From Lunularia cruciata (Eukaryota; Streptophyta; Marchantiopsida; Lunulariales; Lunulariaceae), in assembly GCA_948567375.1 (NCBI GenBank), contig OX419758.1, positions 40,997,473 through 41,061,472 on the forward strand: a stretch of DNA of 64,000 nucleotides, read 5' to 3'. This document shows positions 1 to 12,203 of the stretch, in pieces (position 1 is the stretch's first letter; every line of letters begins with the position of its first letter). The notes beneath the pieces are model-generated. The model was not told where the DNA came from. It searched no databases and saw nothing but the letters and a program-made list of their open reading frames with translations. A program made the position numbers and the translations under genes.

Positions 1-412
1 TGAGATCTAAGCTCACGTGTTCCCATCAAGCACATAGGATGGGAAGTGGTTGAAGGAGTTCACTTGGTTTTTGGCTACTAGTCTTGTTGCATTTGCAACT
101 CTTATAAGATTAAACAAACTCTCTAAACCTCTCATACCATGTTGGGCCACCACCATTGATGTTTTACGGTACCCAAGGTCTTGTCCACACCTATATGACC
201 AATGATTGGTAAGTCATGGGCTTCTTGAAGACACATAAGTTGTTGATCACCCTTGGTTGGAACATAGATCTAATTCTCATAGAATAAAAGGCCTTCCTTG
301 AAGGAGAAGGTATTTTATTCCTTGTTATGTGTTGCAAGATGACCTTGTACCATCTATAAGAAGAGGTTTTATTGTAAAGCAATCCTAAACTCAATTTGGA
401 ATTTTGAGTCAA
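1..412 (-). pseudogene. gypsy integrase, H2C2 zinc-binding domain (G1)
   Basis: Read on the minus strand with frameshifts, this gives the usual linker before integrase (GLLFYEN, then YVPTKG). Next come EAHD and GHIGVDKTLGTVKHQWWWPNM, the His part of the HHCC zinc-binding domain. A frame change leads to CKCNKTSSQKP and WEHVSLDL, the start of the catalytic core. The core itself lies off the window. Stops and at least one frameshift make it non-functional. In G1 the integrase should follow RNase H directly; here 3.77 kb of element X separates the two. The family assignment is firm. Confidence 0.8.
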
Positions 413-465
413 TTTACACTATCGGAATTAGTTTCATAATGAGAGGAAAAGTCTTCAAATCAGGT

Positions 466-1285
466 TGTGATAACTTGGCAAATATCACTTTTGCGGTAAT
501 CAGGTAAGTAAAGTTTGTTCCCACAAAGATACAAGTCAAAATTGGTCAAATACAAAGCAAAGTAACAATCATAGTTCTTCTTGGTTGCGTCTTTAATCTC
601 TCAAGTAGAAACAACACACAGAAGAGAGTTACAAGCATTGGTTCTCAATCTTGTCACAAAGTAACACTCCTTAATCACAACTCCATCAAATCTTTCCAAA
701 CAACCTTGATTGTGATGATTTAGGCTCTCTCAAAAATGGCACTTCACTGCAAAACGACTTCACCTCAAAATTGAGTTCCACCCCTCCACTAAAGGCACAA
801 CTTCCTTGATCAAAATTGCTTCATATCAACACTACACTGCACTCACAAATGCAGAATACTACCAACACTACAATTCCTCTCAAATATGTCAAGGCATTGC
901 TCCGATTGCACTTCACTCAGGATCAAACACACAGAGTGAAGATAAAGGCTGCAGAATCCAACATCCAACAAGCACACTTACTTGCACTTCAAATTTCTCC
1001 ACACACTCACAAACATAATTGCAAAGTTGATACTCGAAATCAAGCTCAAGCAACGAGCACTGCTTCACATCACTTCACTTTATCTATTCTCAAAATTATG
1101 AGCACTAAACAACATCTGATTGTGACTGCCACTCTTAAATAGTGAAGCAAACAACATTTCTCTTCCTAATGTACCTCTTCCTTATGACTCTACAAACCTA
1201 CAGATCCAAAATAACAATGCACTTCTTCATATCTGCCTATTCAAATCTCAAATCGGTCACTAATCCAATCTGATGTCTACTTCTT
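466..1285. repeat. Left-terminal region of element X, copy A
   Basis: About 820 bp that align base for base with 6152-6975 in copy B, with scattered substitutions and small indels and in the same orientation. The shared landmark GGTAATCAGGTAA occurs near 496 and near 6180. It looks like an LTR pair, but each copy belongs to a separate X element and each X has only one such region. No coding signal was recognised: the forward-strand reading frames here are not conserved between the copies. Confidence 0.7.
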
Positions 1286-1402
1286 CCTTGACTTTCAAAC
1301 CCAAACCCGAGGTAACTTTACTTCCTACTACTTTGTCCTCGGGTTTCATAACTCCTACATCTTTTACAAGATCTAACAATTCTCTTTCTTGACATTTCAC
1401 TA

Positions 1403-4203
1403 GTGGGGAATCTATCTAACTCCTTATATGTTGACCCACTCTTCTCTTATGTCTCCAATGGTAATTCCAAAGACATCTGCACTCCTACTTCATCTACTTC
1501 GGGTTTGGCTCTAATGTCTTTCCAAAGTTTATCTATCTCTAACTTCACTAGATCTTATCTAATCGTGATATTGTCTTTGACTTCTAATATCTTCCTATCT
1601 ACCCAAGTTCTGAGACTAATTAATAGAGCATTCAAGTCTGTGTCCTTTGCATGTCTCCTCCTTGTCTCCTGCACCAACAACTTCAACTTGTGCAGCCTTG
1701 TTTCTTCAATACAAATAGTGGCCTCTGTACTCAGCATCACATTCATCCTAATTACAATCTCCTTCAATGGCTCCAATCTCATCTTCCTTTCACGCTCCCA
1801 ATCTGCAAGCCAATCTTCCTTGTACATTGCCAACTCTGCCTTCAACTTGGCTTTCACAGTTTCCTTCTCCTTCTCCTTTTGCACAATCTTCTCCTCTTGA
1901 TTACGAAGTAACTCTCGTAATCTCTCTTCTTCCCTATATCTCACTGTCAACTCCCGTTGCCATAGTTGCTTCTTCTCTTCTACACTCTCCATCACTCTAT
2001 CAAGCTCTTGTTCCTTCTCTGCTACCCTTGCCATAACATGGATAATTTCTAGTCTTGAATCATCAAACTAATGCTTCAAGATTTTGTACTCTACTACTTG
2101 TCTCTCCCTTGCTATGTCACTCTTCTTCACAAGTTCCTCTTGATACCTTGCTTCTCTCTTCAAGTTCTCAATAACTTGACATTGCACTATTGCATCCCCT
2201 CATAGTACTTCCCTTTCCTCCTTGCCTCAGATTATACTCCTCTTCAACTCCAAGTTCTCTTCTTCTAGTCTTGCCAAAACTTGCAACATAGTCTTCACCT
2301 CCAGACATGTCGACTGCATCTCTTTCTTCTTGTGCTCTAGCTTCACTAACAATGGGCACACAATTTCTTGCAGGTACTTCACTCCATCACTTGCACCTAC
2401 TTCAATCTGCAGAGTGATCTCCTTCTTTACCTCTTCTTCTCCCGATACTTGCCTTCTTTGCTGCAGTTGTCGTATCGGAATAGACGCTTCACTTCCCGAG
2501 CTAGCATTCTCCTCTTCTCTTGCCTTGCTTAGACCTGCTTCACACTTCACCTTGTGTCTTGACCAAAATCCCCTCTAAATCGTAATCTTCTTCTCCTTCG
2601 GCTTGAGTACTTTGTCCTCCAACTTTGCATTATTTTCTTCCTTGAGCTCCACCCAAACTTCTTCTTCTTCTGCAGCAGGTACCGTCATCTCCTTACCTTC
2701 ATCACTATTGCTACTCGTATCCCCACTTTGTAGCCTGAGCTTAGGTTCCTCCTTGTGTTTTGAGTCTTTGGACTTGCACTCGACTTCACCTTCTTAGTCT
2801 TCTTTTGATGACATGATCACCACCATACCTTTCCTCGGGTTTCCTCTCATGGTCTTCCAAGGTCTTGTCTTCTCTACGTCTTTGCCTTCTCCTTGTTGAC
2901 TCCGCTTCTTCAACTTTGGAGTACTCACTTCTACCTCCGCACTCTTTCTTGTTTGTGCCTAGGACTCATCAGTGCTTCAGATTTGAAGAATATATTGTTG
3001 CTCCTCCGCATTGACTTCCCTTCTCAAGTCAGGATGAAAGTGAGACACCATTCTGCTGTGCTCTGCCTAATTGAGCAAATTCAACCCGAGGTAGAAATGT
3101 GCTGCAAATGGTACGATGTAGTGTAGAGGCAACTTATCCTACAAATTCCACACCATCTGCCTTGTCCTCCCATGGAAGCACCTCGCCCAGTTGATAGGTT
3201 CTCCTGCAAACATCTTATGGAAGAACACCACTTGGTGTTTCATCACATAAGTCGTCCTCTCTGGCTTCAAGATTGCCATGAGAGCACTCACGATCCCTCT
3301 CTTCACCTGATCTTTGTAACTCTTGACCTTATACCCATTCTTTGTTCTCTTTGAAGAGAAGGCATCCCTCACTTCTTGGGTTTCTTTGGCTACCTCTTCC
3401 TTCCCCAAGAACGTGGCACCCTGCTCCGCGCCTACCTCTCTTCCAAGCACCAATCTCCAATCCGACTTTATCCAGCAAGCCGGATTTCCTCTCTTCCCCT
3501 CTTCCTTGGGTCCATCAAGACACTTACTCTTGATTATCTCGGTCATGAAACCTGGAAAACTTACATTCCAATTCCACGCCAAGAATGTGATCCAAAGTTG
3601 GCTCAAGACTTCAATTCTTATGATCACATCTAACCTCTGAATCGCATGATTACTCACTACAAATTTGGAGTTCTTCTTTCCTCCTCCCATCTTTCCTGCT
3701 TCCTCACTATCTCTTGGTTTAACTCTCTCAAATTCTCCTCTACACACTAGCACGTCTTCAACTCTACTTCCCTTCCCATGATCTCTTGCAAGATGACTTC
3801 TCAATGGCAAAGGAAAATTGCTTGACATTGCTTTGTCATTAGCCCAAGAGTCGTGCCTTCTTCATCTCTCTTCAATTTGAGTTTTGTACCAAGAAATCCC
3901 ACCTCTTGCATGCGCCTCTCACTGTCAAGTGTACTTCATGCGTATGACCGCCTGTTTTTGAACGGTTCTTTCTTGAATTTCTTGCCTCGAAGAAATGTTG
4001 TTACATTGCGGTCGCCCCGCATTAAGCTCTCCCCAATACAAACACTTCTTACGTTGGGTTGTATGTTGACAGGGCAGGTCCGAGTACTTTGCCTTATGAC
4101 CCAAAGCCATGTTACCTTGGGTTTCATCCCGAAGACTCTTTTCTTTGCCTTCTTCGGCCATATAGGCGCAATCCGACTTCTCTATACACTTCTTCTTCTC
4201 CAT
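1403..4203 (-). pseudogene. Unknown coiled-coil protein of element X, copy A
   Basis: A minus-strand gene-like region of roughly 930 codons, broken by stops. In order it shows: a charged Lys-rich start near 4203; a 229-codon stretch at 3828-3139 with an aromatic, Lys-rich segment (for example LVLGREVG, YVMKHQVVFFHK, INWARCFHGR); a low-complexity acidic and Lys-rich linker at about 3100-2600; and two long Glu/Lys/Arg/Leu heptad-rich coiled coils at 2550-2227 and 2034-1555. Copy B at 9330-12175 encodes the same protein in the same order, with matching phrases such as NQAIQRLDMI against NHAIQRLDVI. Conservation across copies suggests it was once a real protein of the element. I do not recognise the family and assign no function. 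Confidence 0.55.
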
Positions 4204-4297
4204 TTTGAAAAAAAATAAATGTGGGTACCACACAGGTCATCATAATAGTGCATTTGAAATGACATAGAACCTATTGGGTTTGTACTCAATTTTGATG

Positions 4298-5900
4298 TCA
4301 AACAATTGTAGTTATTCCTCCCATTGATAATGTCAATTCTTCATGTGCTCCAAATGTAATATCTATAACAAGAGTTTGTGATTGATTTGCATGATCACTT
4401 GTTTCTCCATGAGATAATGCCTCCATACCTCGGTACCATATACAATTACCATATAGTTGTTCTTGATCTTGAGTAGAGTAATTCCTTTTTCTGATATATG
4501 GTATGACACACAAAGGCAATTGGGTGTTACCATATGGAAATTTCTACTACTACATAGCTCCAATGGCAAAGTTAGAAGCATCAAAATCAACCACACAAGG
4601 TAGTTGAGGATCAAATGGTTTGAGAATGGGTCTTGAAGACACCATATGTATTAGCTTCAAGGAGTCTTCTTCATGCTTGGTGGTCCATTGAAAGCTTGAG
4701 GTCTTCTCCAAGGGATCAGTCAATGGTGTAGCCACTTGACCACAATAGTGGATGAACCATTGGTAAAAACTTGCATTTCCATTAAATGCCCACACTTTTA
4801 TGCCATCCTTTGGAATAGACCAATCAATAACGGCCTTTATTTTCTCCTCTTCCATCTTGATTCCGTCCAATGAGACCTTATGATCATAGAAGGTAACTTC
4901 CTTTTTGCCAAAAGGTACACCTTGACTTCTTGCAATAAAACGTCTATTGATGTAGTTGTCTTAAAAATGCTTGCACATGATTTGTGTGTTCTACTTCAAT
5001 CTTGGTATAAATAAAAATATCATCTTCGAACACCACTATGTACTAATCCAATAGGCTATCCAATACTTAATGCATCTTATCCATGAAGATTATTGGAGTA
5101 TTAATAAGCCTTAAAGGTAGAACTCTCTATTCAAAATACCCATACTTTGTTCTAAAGGTAATCTTTTGCACATCCTCTCTATCAATGGGAATTTTCCAAT
5201 AGCCACTTTGAAGATCCAACTTGGAGAAGTATTGTGCTCTATTCAATTGATCTAGCAAGTCATCAATTCAAGGCAAGGGATATATATTCTTTGTTGCTGT
5301 TTTTTTATTAAAGCCATGATAATCAATATAGAAGCAAAATCCTCCATCCTTCTTTAGGACAAATAGAACCAATGTTCCCCAAGGAGATATACTATGTCTA
5401 TGAAATCCTTCTCCAACAACTCCATCATTGTTCAAAGTTCTTCCATCTCCTTTGGTGAGAGCCAATAGATTGGTCTACTCATTGAAGAACTTATTGGAAA
5501 TAACTCAATCTTGAAAGGCATATCATGATTAGAGTGTAACTTCTTTGGCAAATCATCCAAAAACATATCTGCAAACTCTTGAGCTATTTGATAGACCATT
5601 GCTTGATGCGGCTCTTGGCCTTTGTAAGATTCTCCATGCACAATCAGCTTGATCCACATTGCAAAAATAGGAATATCTTTCTCCCAAGCTTGCTCTATGG
5701 CTACTTTACTAAGCTTGCTCTATGGCTAACTTCTCATCTTGGGATTGGCTATTCTTAGGTGTCTTACTCAAAGGTGCCAAACAACTTAATTGTTGTTTTC
5801 AAATTGAACCTAATCATTCAAGCCAAGGAAAACCTAAAATGACATCATAATGTAGAGGTGTTGTCATGCCATTTGTAGGTCGCTCCTAGATTGCTTGGAC
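4298..5900 (-). pseudogene. gypsy protease-RT-RNase H (G1)
   Basis: Reading down the minus strand: a protease tail near 5890-5830 (YDVILGFPWL); the RT entry segment at 5659-5432 ending [18 protein letters not shown] fingers at 5465-5268 ([23 protein letters not shown]); the RT thumb and start of RNase H at 4870-4550 (IDWSIPKDGIKVWAF, VVDFDASNFAIGA); and the RNase H core to about 4300, where WRHYLMEKQVIMQ resembles the usual W-H-YL-G motif. The palm with the catalytic Asp pair, about 5265-4875, is badly frameshifted. The RNase H end is lost at the X-A insertion. Family identity is certain; the gene is dead. Confidence 0.8.
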
Positions 5901-5940
5901 TATGGAGTAGTAGCGTTGTTAGTCAAAAGTATTTTGGTAG

Positions 5941-6151
5941 TTACTCATAGACTACTTGTTGATGGTCAAATTTTGTGTTTAGGGTATTGACTACATGGTG
6001 GGGCCTATTGTCACTTAGCACCATTTGCACCGTTGGATGTGCCATCAACATGACCAATAAGGTTGGAGACCAAGGGGTAAAATTTTGAAGTGTAGCTCCA
6101 AACAACTCACTTCTTTGATGTTTAGCCTTTGAGTTCTTGGCCATGGTGGAT
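5941..6151 (-). pseudogene. G1 ORF upstream of pol, begins MAKNSKAKHQR
   Basis: A short minus-strand reading frame starting at about 6146, beside the left end of X copy B. The same sequence recurs at 53684-53968, also minus, with the start context intact and no X inserted. It lies between the leader region and the protease, where gag or a gag-protease linker is expected. No zinc knuckle is visible. It is probably a gag remnant; the function is not recognised. Confidence 0.4.
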
Positions 6152-7529
6152 TGTGACACCCCAACAAGTATCACTTTTAGGGTAATCAGGTAAATAAAGT
6201 TCATCCTACAAAGATACAAGTCAGAAATAGTCAAATACAAAGTAAATTGTAACAATTCACTTCTTCTTGAGTTCTTCTTTAGTCTTTCAGGTAGAAACCA
6301 CACCTAGAAGAGAGTAACAAGCACTACTTTGCAGCCTTGTCACACACTAATACTTCATAATCACAATACTATCCAATCTTTCCAAATCAACTTTGATTGT
6401 GATGATTCAAATTCTCTTGAAGATGGCTACTCAAAAACAACTTTGCCTTAGAATTTCATTCCACCCCTCCATTGAAGGCACAAATTTCTCAATTGAAATT
6501 GCTTCACATCAAACTCACGCTCCACTCACAAATGCAAAATACTACCAACACTACAATTCTTCTTAGATCTATCAAGGCATTGCTTTGATTGCTATCTACT
6601 CAAGATCAAACACACAACATGAAATCAAGGCTCTAGAATCCAACATCCAACAAGCACATTGACTTGCACTTCAAATTTCTCCAACACTCACAAACACAAA
6701 CACAAACTTGATACTCAAAATTAAGCTTAAGGAAGACTAAGATACACCACTTCACTTTATCTATCTTCAAAAATGATAAATACTAAACAAAATTTTGCTT
6801 CAAATGCCTCCTTTAATAGGTGAAGCACTTTGAATGTTAATTAAAAACTACTATTCTATAACAACTTTACTAACCTACAAATCTGAAATGACAATGAACC
6901 TCTTCATATCTGCCTCTTCAAATCTCAAAAACTATTACTACTCTGATCCAATGTCAACCTCAAATTTGGCTTCCAAGCCTAATGGTGTCATTGGGAAAAT
7001 AGCCCATATGTACTATTGATGTCATTTGGTGCAAAGGTTTTGATTTCTTGCATTGCAAGGAATTTGGATTTTTGGTTATTGTGTCTCTAAAATATTCTTC
7101 ATGCTGTTGTGAAGTCAGAAGTTTTGTTAATATTTTGTGAGCCCAGAAGCTTTCAAATGATGCATAAACTCAAGAATATCTATGAGTTTGCATGGGCTCG
7201 GGAGTTTTTGGGTGTTACACAAACTTTGGCTTAAATTGATGTACAAGGACTCATGTTCCTTTAAAAAAAATTTATTGGGGTCCTTGGAGTATTTTTCATT
7301 TAGTGGCAGAGCAAAAAGCCCTGTTATGCTTTCAAGAGTTCCTGCTAGAGTAGTGATAGAGCAGTAGGAGTTTCAAGAGAGAATCTTTGAGAGAGATAAG
7401 GGGGAGTTTTTTTATGCATTGAGGAATGGCCTGAATAGGGACAAGGGAGTTAAGGAGAATTGGGAGAGAGTATCGAGGGAGAGGGGAACTTGATAGGGAA
7501 AAAGGGTTGAATGGGGAATGCTTCGAGAG

Positions 7530-7812
7530 AAGGAAGGAGTTAGAGGTTGAGCTTGATCTGTGACAAGCAAGGTAGGAGAGGTGAGAGTGATTTTTTTAGG
7601 AGGGTTTTGCCCTGGACAGAAAGAGAAGAAAGGAAGGAGTTCAAGGGCTGAGCTTGATCTGTGATAGGCCAGGAGGGAGATGTGAGAGTGATTTTCACAA
7701 GAGGGTTTTGCCCTAGACAGAAAGAGAAGAAAGGAAGGAGTTTGAGGGCTGAGCTTGATCTGTGACAGGCCAGGAGGGAGATGTGAGAGTGATTTTGCAG
7801 GAGATGGCCTGG
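7530..7812. repeat. Tandem repeat, about 2.8 copies of a 100 bp unit
   Basis: The marker AAGGAAGGAG recurs at 7531, 7631 and 7731, giving a period of 100 bp. Each unit contains GAGCTTGATCTGTGA and GAGAGTGATTTT. The units differ by a few substitutions. Because the period is 100, which is not divisible by three, the long open frames crossing it are unlikely to encode protein. Confidence 0.85.
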
Positions 7813-8338
7813 ATAGTGGGCAGGAGAAGGAATGCTTTCTCACACAGGAGGGTTGTATGGTTTTGACAGTACAAGGGCAGGGAAATTTTCAAATGAAAGA
7901 GTGAAAGGAGGGCAGAGAACTTCCTACAAGAAGGGTTGAGTGCAAGAGTGGGAAAAGGTCTCGGCAAGAAAGGAAGATTTTGGAATGTAAGAATGCAACA
8001 GACCAATGGTAAGCCTGTGACAAAGGAGGATTTGTTTTCCTTGAATAGGAGTGCAAGGAGTAGGTACTTGAACAAAGAAGAGAACTCTCGAGTGTAGACT
8101 TGAGAGAAGTGCATGCAATAAAGGAGGGAATTCAAAATGTGAAGTTGGCTATGCAGTTTGTGAAGAACTAGGAGGGAGCTAGAAAGAGAGGATTGGAAAT
8201 GCAAAATCTGTCCGTGAGAACTATGACAAACTAAGGAAGACTTAGAGAAGGGAGAGGAACTTTGAACATGAAGGGCTGGAGACACTAGACTATAGGGAGG
8301 ATTTTTGAATATGGAGACTTGAATAAGAAGATAGTAGA

Positions 8339-8600
8339 GTGAATGTTGTGCTTTAAGAGATCTGCCGCTGATGTGACTGGGCAGAACGGTGACAAGGTGT
8401 GTTATTGAGGATCTACTTGCCTGTGCCAAGACTTGAGAGTTCTAAAGCAAAATCATGACCTGAGTGAATGTTGTGCTTTGGGAGATCTGTGACTGCTATG
8501 ATGAGATAGAATAGTGACTAGAGTGAATTATGTGCTTTGAAAGATTTGTGATTGCTTGCGAGCAAGCAAAAGAGTGTCAAGGTGTACGTGAAGTGCCTCA
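8339..8600. repeat. Imperfect tandem repeat near the right side of the 2.2 kb element
   Basis: GTGAATGTTGTGCTTT occurs at about 8339 and 8464, and a weaker version (GTGAATTATGTGCTTT) at about 8522. Each is followed by a related AGATCTGTGA-type stretch. No coding signal is seen. Confidence 0.6.
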
Positions 8601-9329
8601 ACTGAGCTGGTGATCTATTGCATAGCTTGGTGCAGACGCTGTTTAGATTAAAACTGCTCGGCTTGTCCACAATTGTGAATTCCATACATGAAATTACCAT
8701 GAATGATGAATCTTGGATCAAATGTATGTTCTGAGTTGCGACTAATGTCGAGAGAAGACTCCATTTATGGAGCTCTCAATCCAGTCTAGGTGAATGGTGT
8801 AGATCATTGATCATGGTGCAAGGTTTAAGTCCAGATAGGTCACTCTCTGTTGTCCTTTTAGAAACCACTTGGTGCAGCTCTATGAAACCCCATATCCAGA
8901 ACCATAGCCAAACTTAAAAAGAAGCCAAAATATAAGACCAGACAAAGGTAGGAACCAATACAACCAATCCCCGCATGACACAATGAGTTTTGTGAAGGTC
9001 AAGGATAAACAAAAAACCTTGAGGGAGAGCTAACCTTAGGAACAATTGAAAAAACATGTTCTAGCAAAAAGGAGACTTCCAACAACCCGGGGAAGAAAGA
9101 GAGTGTCATACTCTAGGAAACCCCAAAGCAGTGACAATAGGAACAAACTGAGCACAAGCATCCATATGCTTGGCGCACTCTTGGGACTGAAAAATCCCCG
9201 TGACAATGGTCTTTCATAAATTTCCCCTTCTTTGGGTCTGTCTAATACTACTTCATCCTCTACTAGTTCTATAACTTCCTTACTACAATTTGCATAAGTG
9301 AGATCATGAGTAATCTATGAGATCATGGG

Positions 9330-12175
9330 TAATCTATTTACATTGCACTCTTCTCTAATGTCTCAAGTAACTAATCCAAGGACACCTGCACTCCTACTTC
9401 TACTACTTTGCATCAAATTTTCCTTTCCGGGTTTTGAATCTCATCTAACTCTTATCTTGCTATATCTAATTTGAGACAAACATTCTCTCTTGCCTCTAAC
9501 ATCTTCCTATCTACTCCATCTCTCAAACTAATTAATAATTATTCATTTACACATCTTTTGCTTTCTTCTTCCTTGTCTCTTGCACTAGCAATTTCAATTC
9601 ATGTAATCTTGCTTCTTCCAATTGAACTTTAGATACCGTATTGAGCATCACTTTCACTCTCATGACTATTCCATTGACCATAACTTGCTTAGGTGTCTAC
9701 ATCTTCTCTCTCTCCACTAGCAACTCCTCCCAATACATCTTCACCTCATCTTCCAACTTGGCTTTTAATGCTTCCTTCTCCTTCATACGCTACTTGAGTT
9801 GCTCTTCCATTCCTTTGATCAACCTATGCAATCGCTCCTCCTCACAATTTTGCACAATTAACTCTCTTTGCCGAGCTTGATCCTTCTCCGCCGCACTAGT
9901 CTTCAAGCTCTCCAACTCTTGTCCCATTACTGCTGCCATAGCCTTCAAATGGATAACTTCCACTTGCATTGCATGCACTTTTTCCCTCAAGGTCTCAATC
10001 TTTGGTATTTTCTCCTTCTAATATTCTTCTTGCTTTGTTATTGCTTCAATTCTATTTATGGAGTCTTCCATTAGGCTCTCAATCTCCTTCCTTCTAAGCT
10101 CTACTTCAGTCAAAAGTTCTTGTAATCTCCTCCCCTCCACAAATTAACTTCCTTCTCAACTCCAAACTTTCTTCACTCATGTATTTCACTACTGCAAATT
10201 CATCTTTCAATTTTGAGTGATTACCTCTCAACTCTTCTCTCTTCTTCTTGAACTATAATAACAAGGGACAAACTCTTTGCATCAAGTACTCTACCCTATC
10301 AAAAGCTCTTGCAGTCTTTGGTTCTTTAGGTTCTATGCTCCTTACTTCTTCTACTGGAGCTTTACTTTGAAGTCTCAATCTCTTCCCTCTCAAGAGTATT
10401 TCATCTCAACTTCCTCCTTCTTCCTCTATTGGGCTTGCTTTGCTTGTTTCTGCACCGGAAGTAGGAATGCTTCTCTTTGATCTCCTACACTTTTGAAACT
10501 CTAGCTTTGGCTTGGCATCTGGAGTCTCTTCTATCTCTGTCCTTGGCAATTCCAAACATAGAATGTCTTGTCATCCTATGTGGTCAATCATGGTGTGGAA
10601 CTCTTGTTCTTCTGTGTCAGCATCATCTTCACCACGTTCTTGAACTTTTGTTTCATCATCACTTCCGTTGCTTGACCCTTTGCTTTGCAGTGTGAGCTTT
10701 GGTTCTTCCTTTTCTCTCAAGTCTTCTGACCTATACTCAGCTTTGCCTTTTGATTCTTTTGCACCCAATGATTCATCAATCACTATGATATCTTGCTTTG
10801 GGATCACCTTGTCTTTTTGGGCTAAACTAGAGATAGAATCTCCTCGGGACGACTTCTCTTCCTCATCTTTGGGATATTAACTGGTACCTTCATGTATTGT
10901 TCCATTCTTGCATAGTGATCATCACTACTTTGGATATGTTGGATGTATTATTGCTCCTCCTCATCCACTTCTTTTGTAAATCCGGATGAAGTGAGACCCC
11001 GTCTTCCTTTGATTTGTCTACTTCATCAGATACAACCAAAGTAGAAATGTGTAGGAAATTGCAACAAGTAGTGGGGAGCACTTTGATCACTCCAACACCA
11101 CACCATGAACCACATTCATTGGTGAAAATACTTCATCCAATTCACGAGCGCTCATGCAAACATGAGCAATGGATAAACACAGCTTGGTGCTTCATCATGT
11201 ACGTGGTGCAATTAGGCTTGAAGAGTGCCACCATTTGCCATGATGATACTTTGCCTTGTTGGGTCTCGTTCTTCATACACGATGCAATGAAGGAATTGCG
11301 GATTTTAACAATCTCCTCTGCATGCTCTCCTTTCCAAAGGAATGTAGCCCTAGTTTCCTCACTAGCCTCTCTTCCAAGCACCAATCTCCAATCTAACTCT
11401 GTCCATCAAGCCTGATTTCCTTGCTTCCCTTCATTCTCAAGTCCTTCCTCACAATCACTCAAAGCTACTTCTACCATGAACCTTGGAAAACTCAAGTCAA
11501 TTTTAGGCCAAAAAAGTGATATGAAGACTATTCAGAACTTCAATCTTGGCTATCATATCTAACCTTTGAATTGCCTGATTTCTCACTACAAGTGATGGAC
11601 TCTTCTTCTCACCCTTCTTTGGTATTGTGCGGTCTCTAAATCGTAGTAGCTAAAAGATAATTCTACCATCTCCTTGTCTCGAGATCCTAACTCCTTTAGG
11701 ATTGTTAAACATCAAATTATTGGAGGGCTTTTCTATATGCACTCCTTTGGATTGACTACTTAGTGGCTTAGGATACTTGTATGACATTTCAAAATCCTCT
11801 TGATGAAGTCTTGATTTTATAGTTCTTTGCTGTGCAGTCATTCCTCCATCATTCTTCACTAAAAAATCACACCTTCTACATGAGTTAATCCTGGCACTAT
11901 CAAGTTTAGTTGTTTGTGCCTTAGCCGTTTTCTTACTTGTACTTTCTTGAGTGATAAATCCAAAGGAAAGTTGTTATGCCATCTTTTCATTGGGTTGATC
12001 ACCCCAAGGCAAAGTTTCCTTACTTTGGGTTTCTCTATGAAAAGTCTGATCCACATACTTTTGGCCTAACAAAAAGTCTTTTTACTTTAGGTTTCAATCC
12101 AAAGACACAATTCTATATCTTTTAATGCCATTTGAGTTCAATATGACTTTGTTTATACACTTCTTCTTCAAAATA
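9330..12175 (-). pseudogene. Unknown coiled-coil protein of element X, copy B
   Basis: Second, more decayed copy of the protein described for 1403-4203. Matching blocks are: the N-terminal Lys-rich part (about 12175-11650, with MWIRLFIEKPKVRK at 12056); the LVLGREASEETRATF block at 11384-11142, matching LVLGREVGAEQGATF in copy A; an acidic linker at 10807-10571; and a coiled coil at 9990-9790 with Glu/Gln/Leu heptads. Stops occur every 60-80 codons. No family is recognised. The order and spacing of blocks equal copy A, so the coding content belongs to the element and is not a chance capture. Confidence 0.55.
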
Positions 12176-12203
12176 GAACAAAAAATAAAATATGGGTACC
12201 ATA

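Larger units (their letters stand above)
466..4232 (-). mobile_element. Element X, copy A (unclassified, about 3.8 kb)
   Basis: The element begins TGTGATAACTT at 466 and ends GTGGGTACCACA at 4232. It is flanked by a perfect 5 bp duplication, CAGGT, at 461-465 and 4233-4237. It interrupts gypsy G1 between RNase H and integrase. Copy B (6152-12203) has the same two ends and, without its own insertion, almost the same length. The outer 7 bp form a weak inverted repeat (TGTGATA against TGTGGTA). No long terminal repeat was seen, because the left 800 bp do not recur at the right end. No transposase, reverse transcriptase or integrase was recognised. It could be a TIR DNA transposon, or a non-autonomous retroelement with TG...CA ends. 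Confidence 0.7.
6986..9205. mobile_element. 2.2 kb element with TGTCA...TGACA ends nested in X copy B
   Basis: This block is missing from X copy A. It starts TGTCATTGGGAAAAT and ends AAAAATCCCCGTGACA, an imperfect inverted pair. The flanks are AATGG at 6981-6985 and ATGGT at 9206-9210, sharing ATGG, so a 4 bp duplication, or 5 bp with decay, is possible. Inside are a three-unit 100 bp tandem repeat (7530-7812) and a second imperfect tandem set (8339-8600). The long minus-strand Ser/Leu/Pro-rich frames (7412-8429) come from these repeats and look non-coding. No protein of a known transposon was recognised; probably non-autonomous. Confidence 0.5.
6152..12203 (-). mobile_element. Element X, copy B (about 3.83 kb plus a 2.22 kb insertion)
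   Basis: It begins TGTGACACCCC at 6152 and ends GGGTACCATA at 12203, the same termini as copy A allowing for transitions. The flanks TGGAT (6147-6151) and TAGAC (12204-12208) are a decayed 5 bp duplication. The uninterrupted gypsy copy near 53968-53990 reads TGTAT at this point, which supports the insertion site. Subtracting the nested 6986-9205 element leaves about 3.83 kb, nearly the length of copy A (3,767 bp). Two independent insertions of equal length into gypsy DNA show that X is a mobile unit. Confidence 0.65.

Noticed and set aside
1403-1900. Plus-strand ORF of 165 codons with hydrophobic stretches
   Set aside because: It is the antisense shadow of the minus-strand coiled-coil region; reversed Glu/Lys codons give Ser/Leu/Phe.
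466-6975. 466-1285 and 6152-6975 as the two LTRs of one 6.5 kb element
   Set aside because: Each copy is the left end of a separate X element with its own right end and target duplication, and G1 pol lies between them.
7412-8429. Long minus-strand Ser/Pro/Leu-rich open frames (143 and 238 codons)
   Set aside because: They run through a 100 bp tandem repeat whose period is not a multiple of three and show no known domain.
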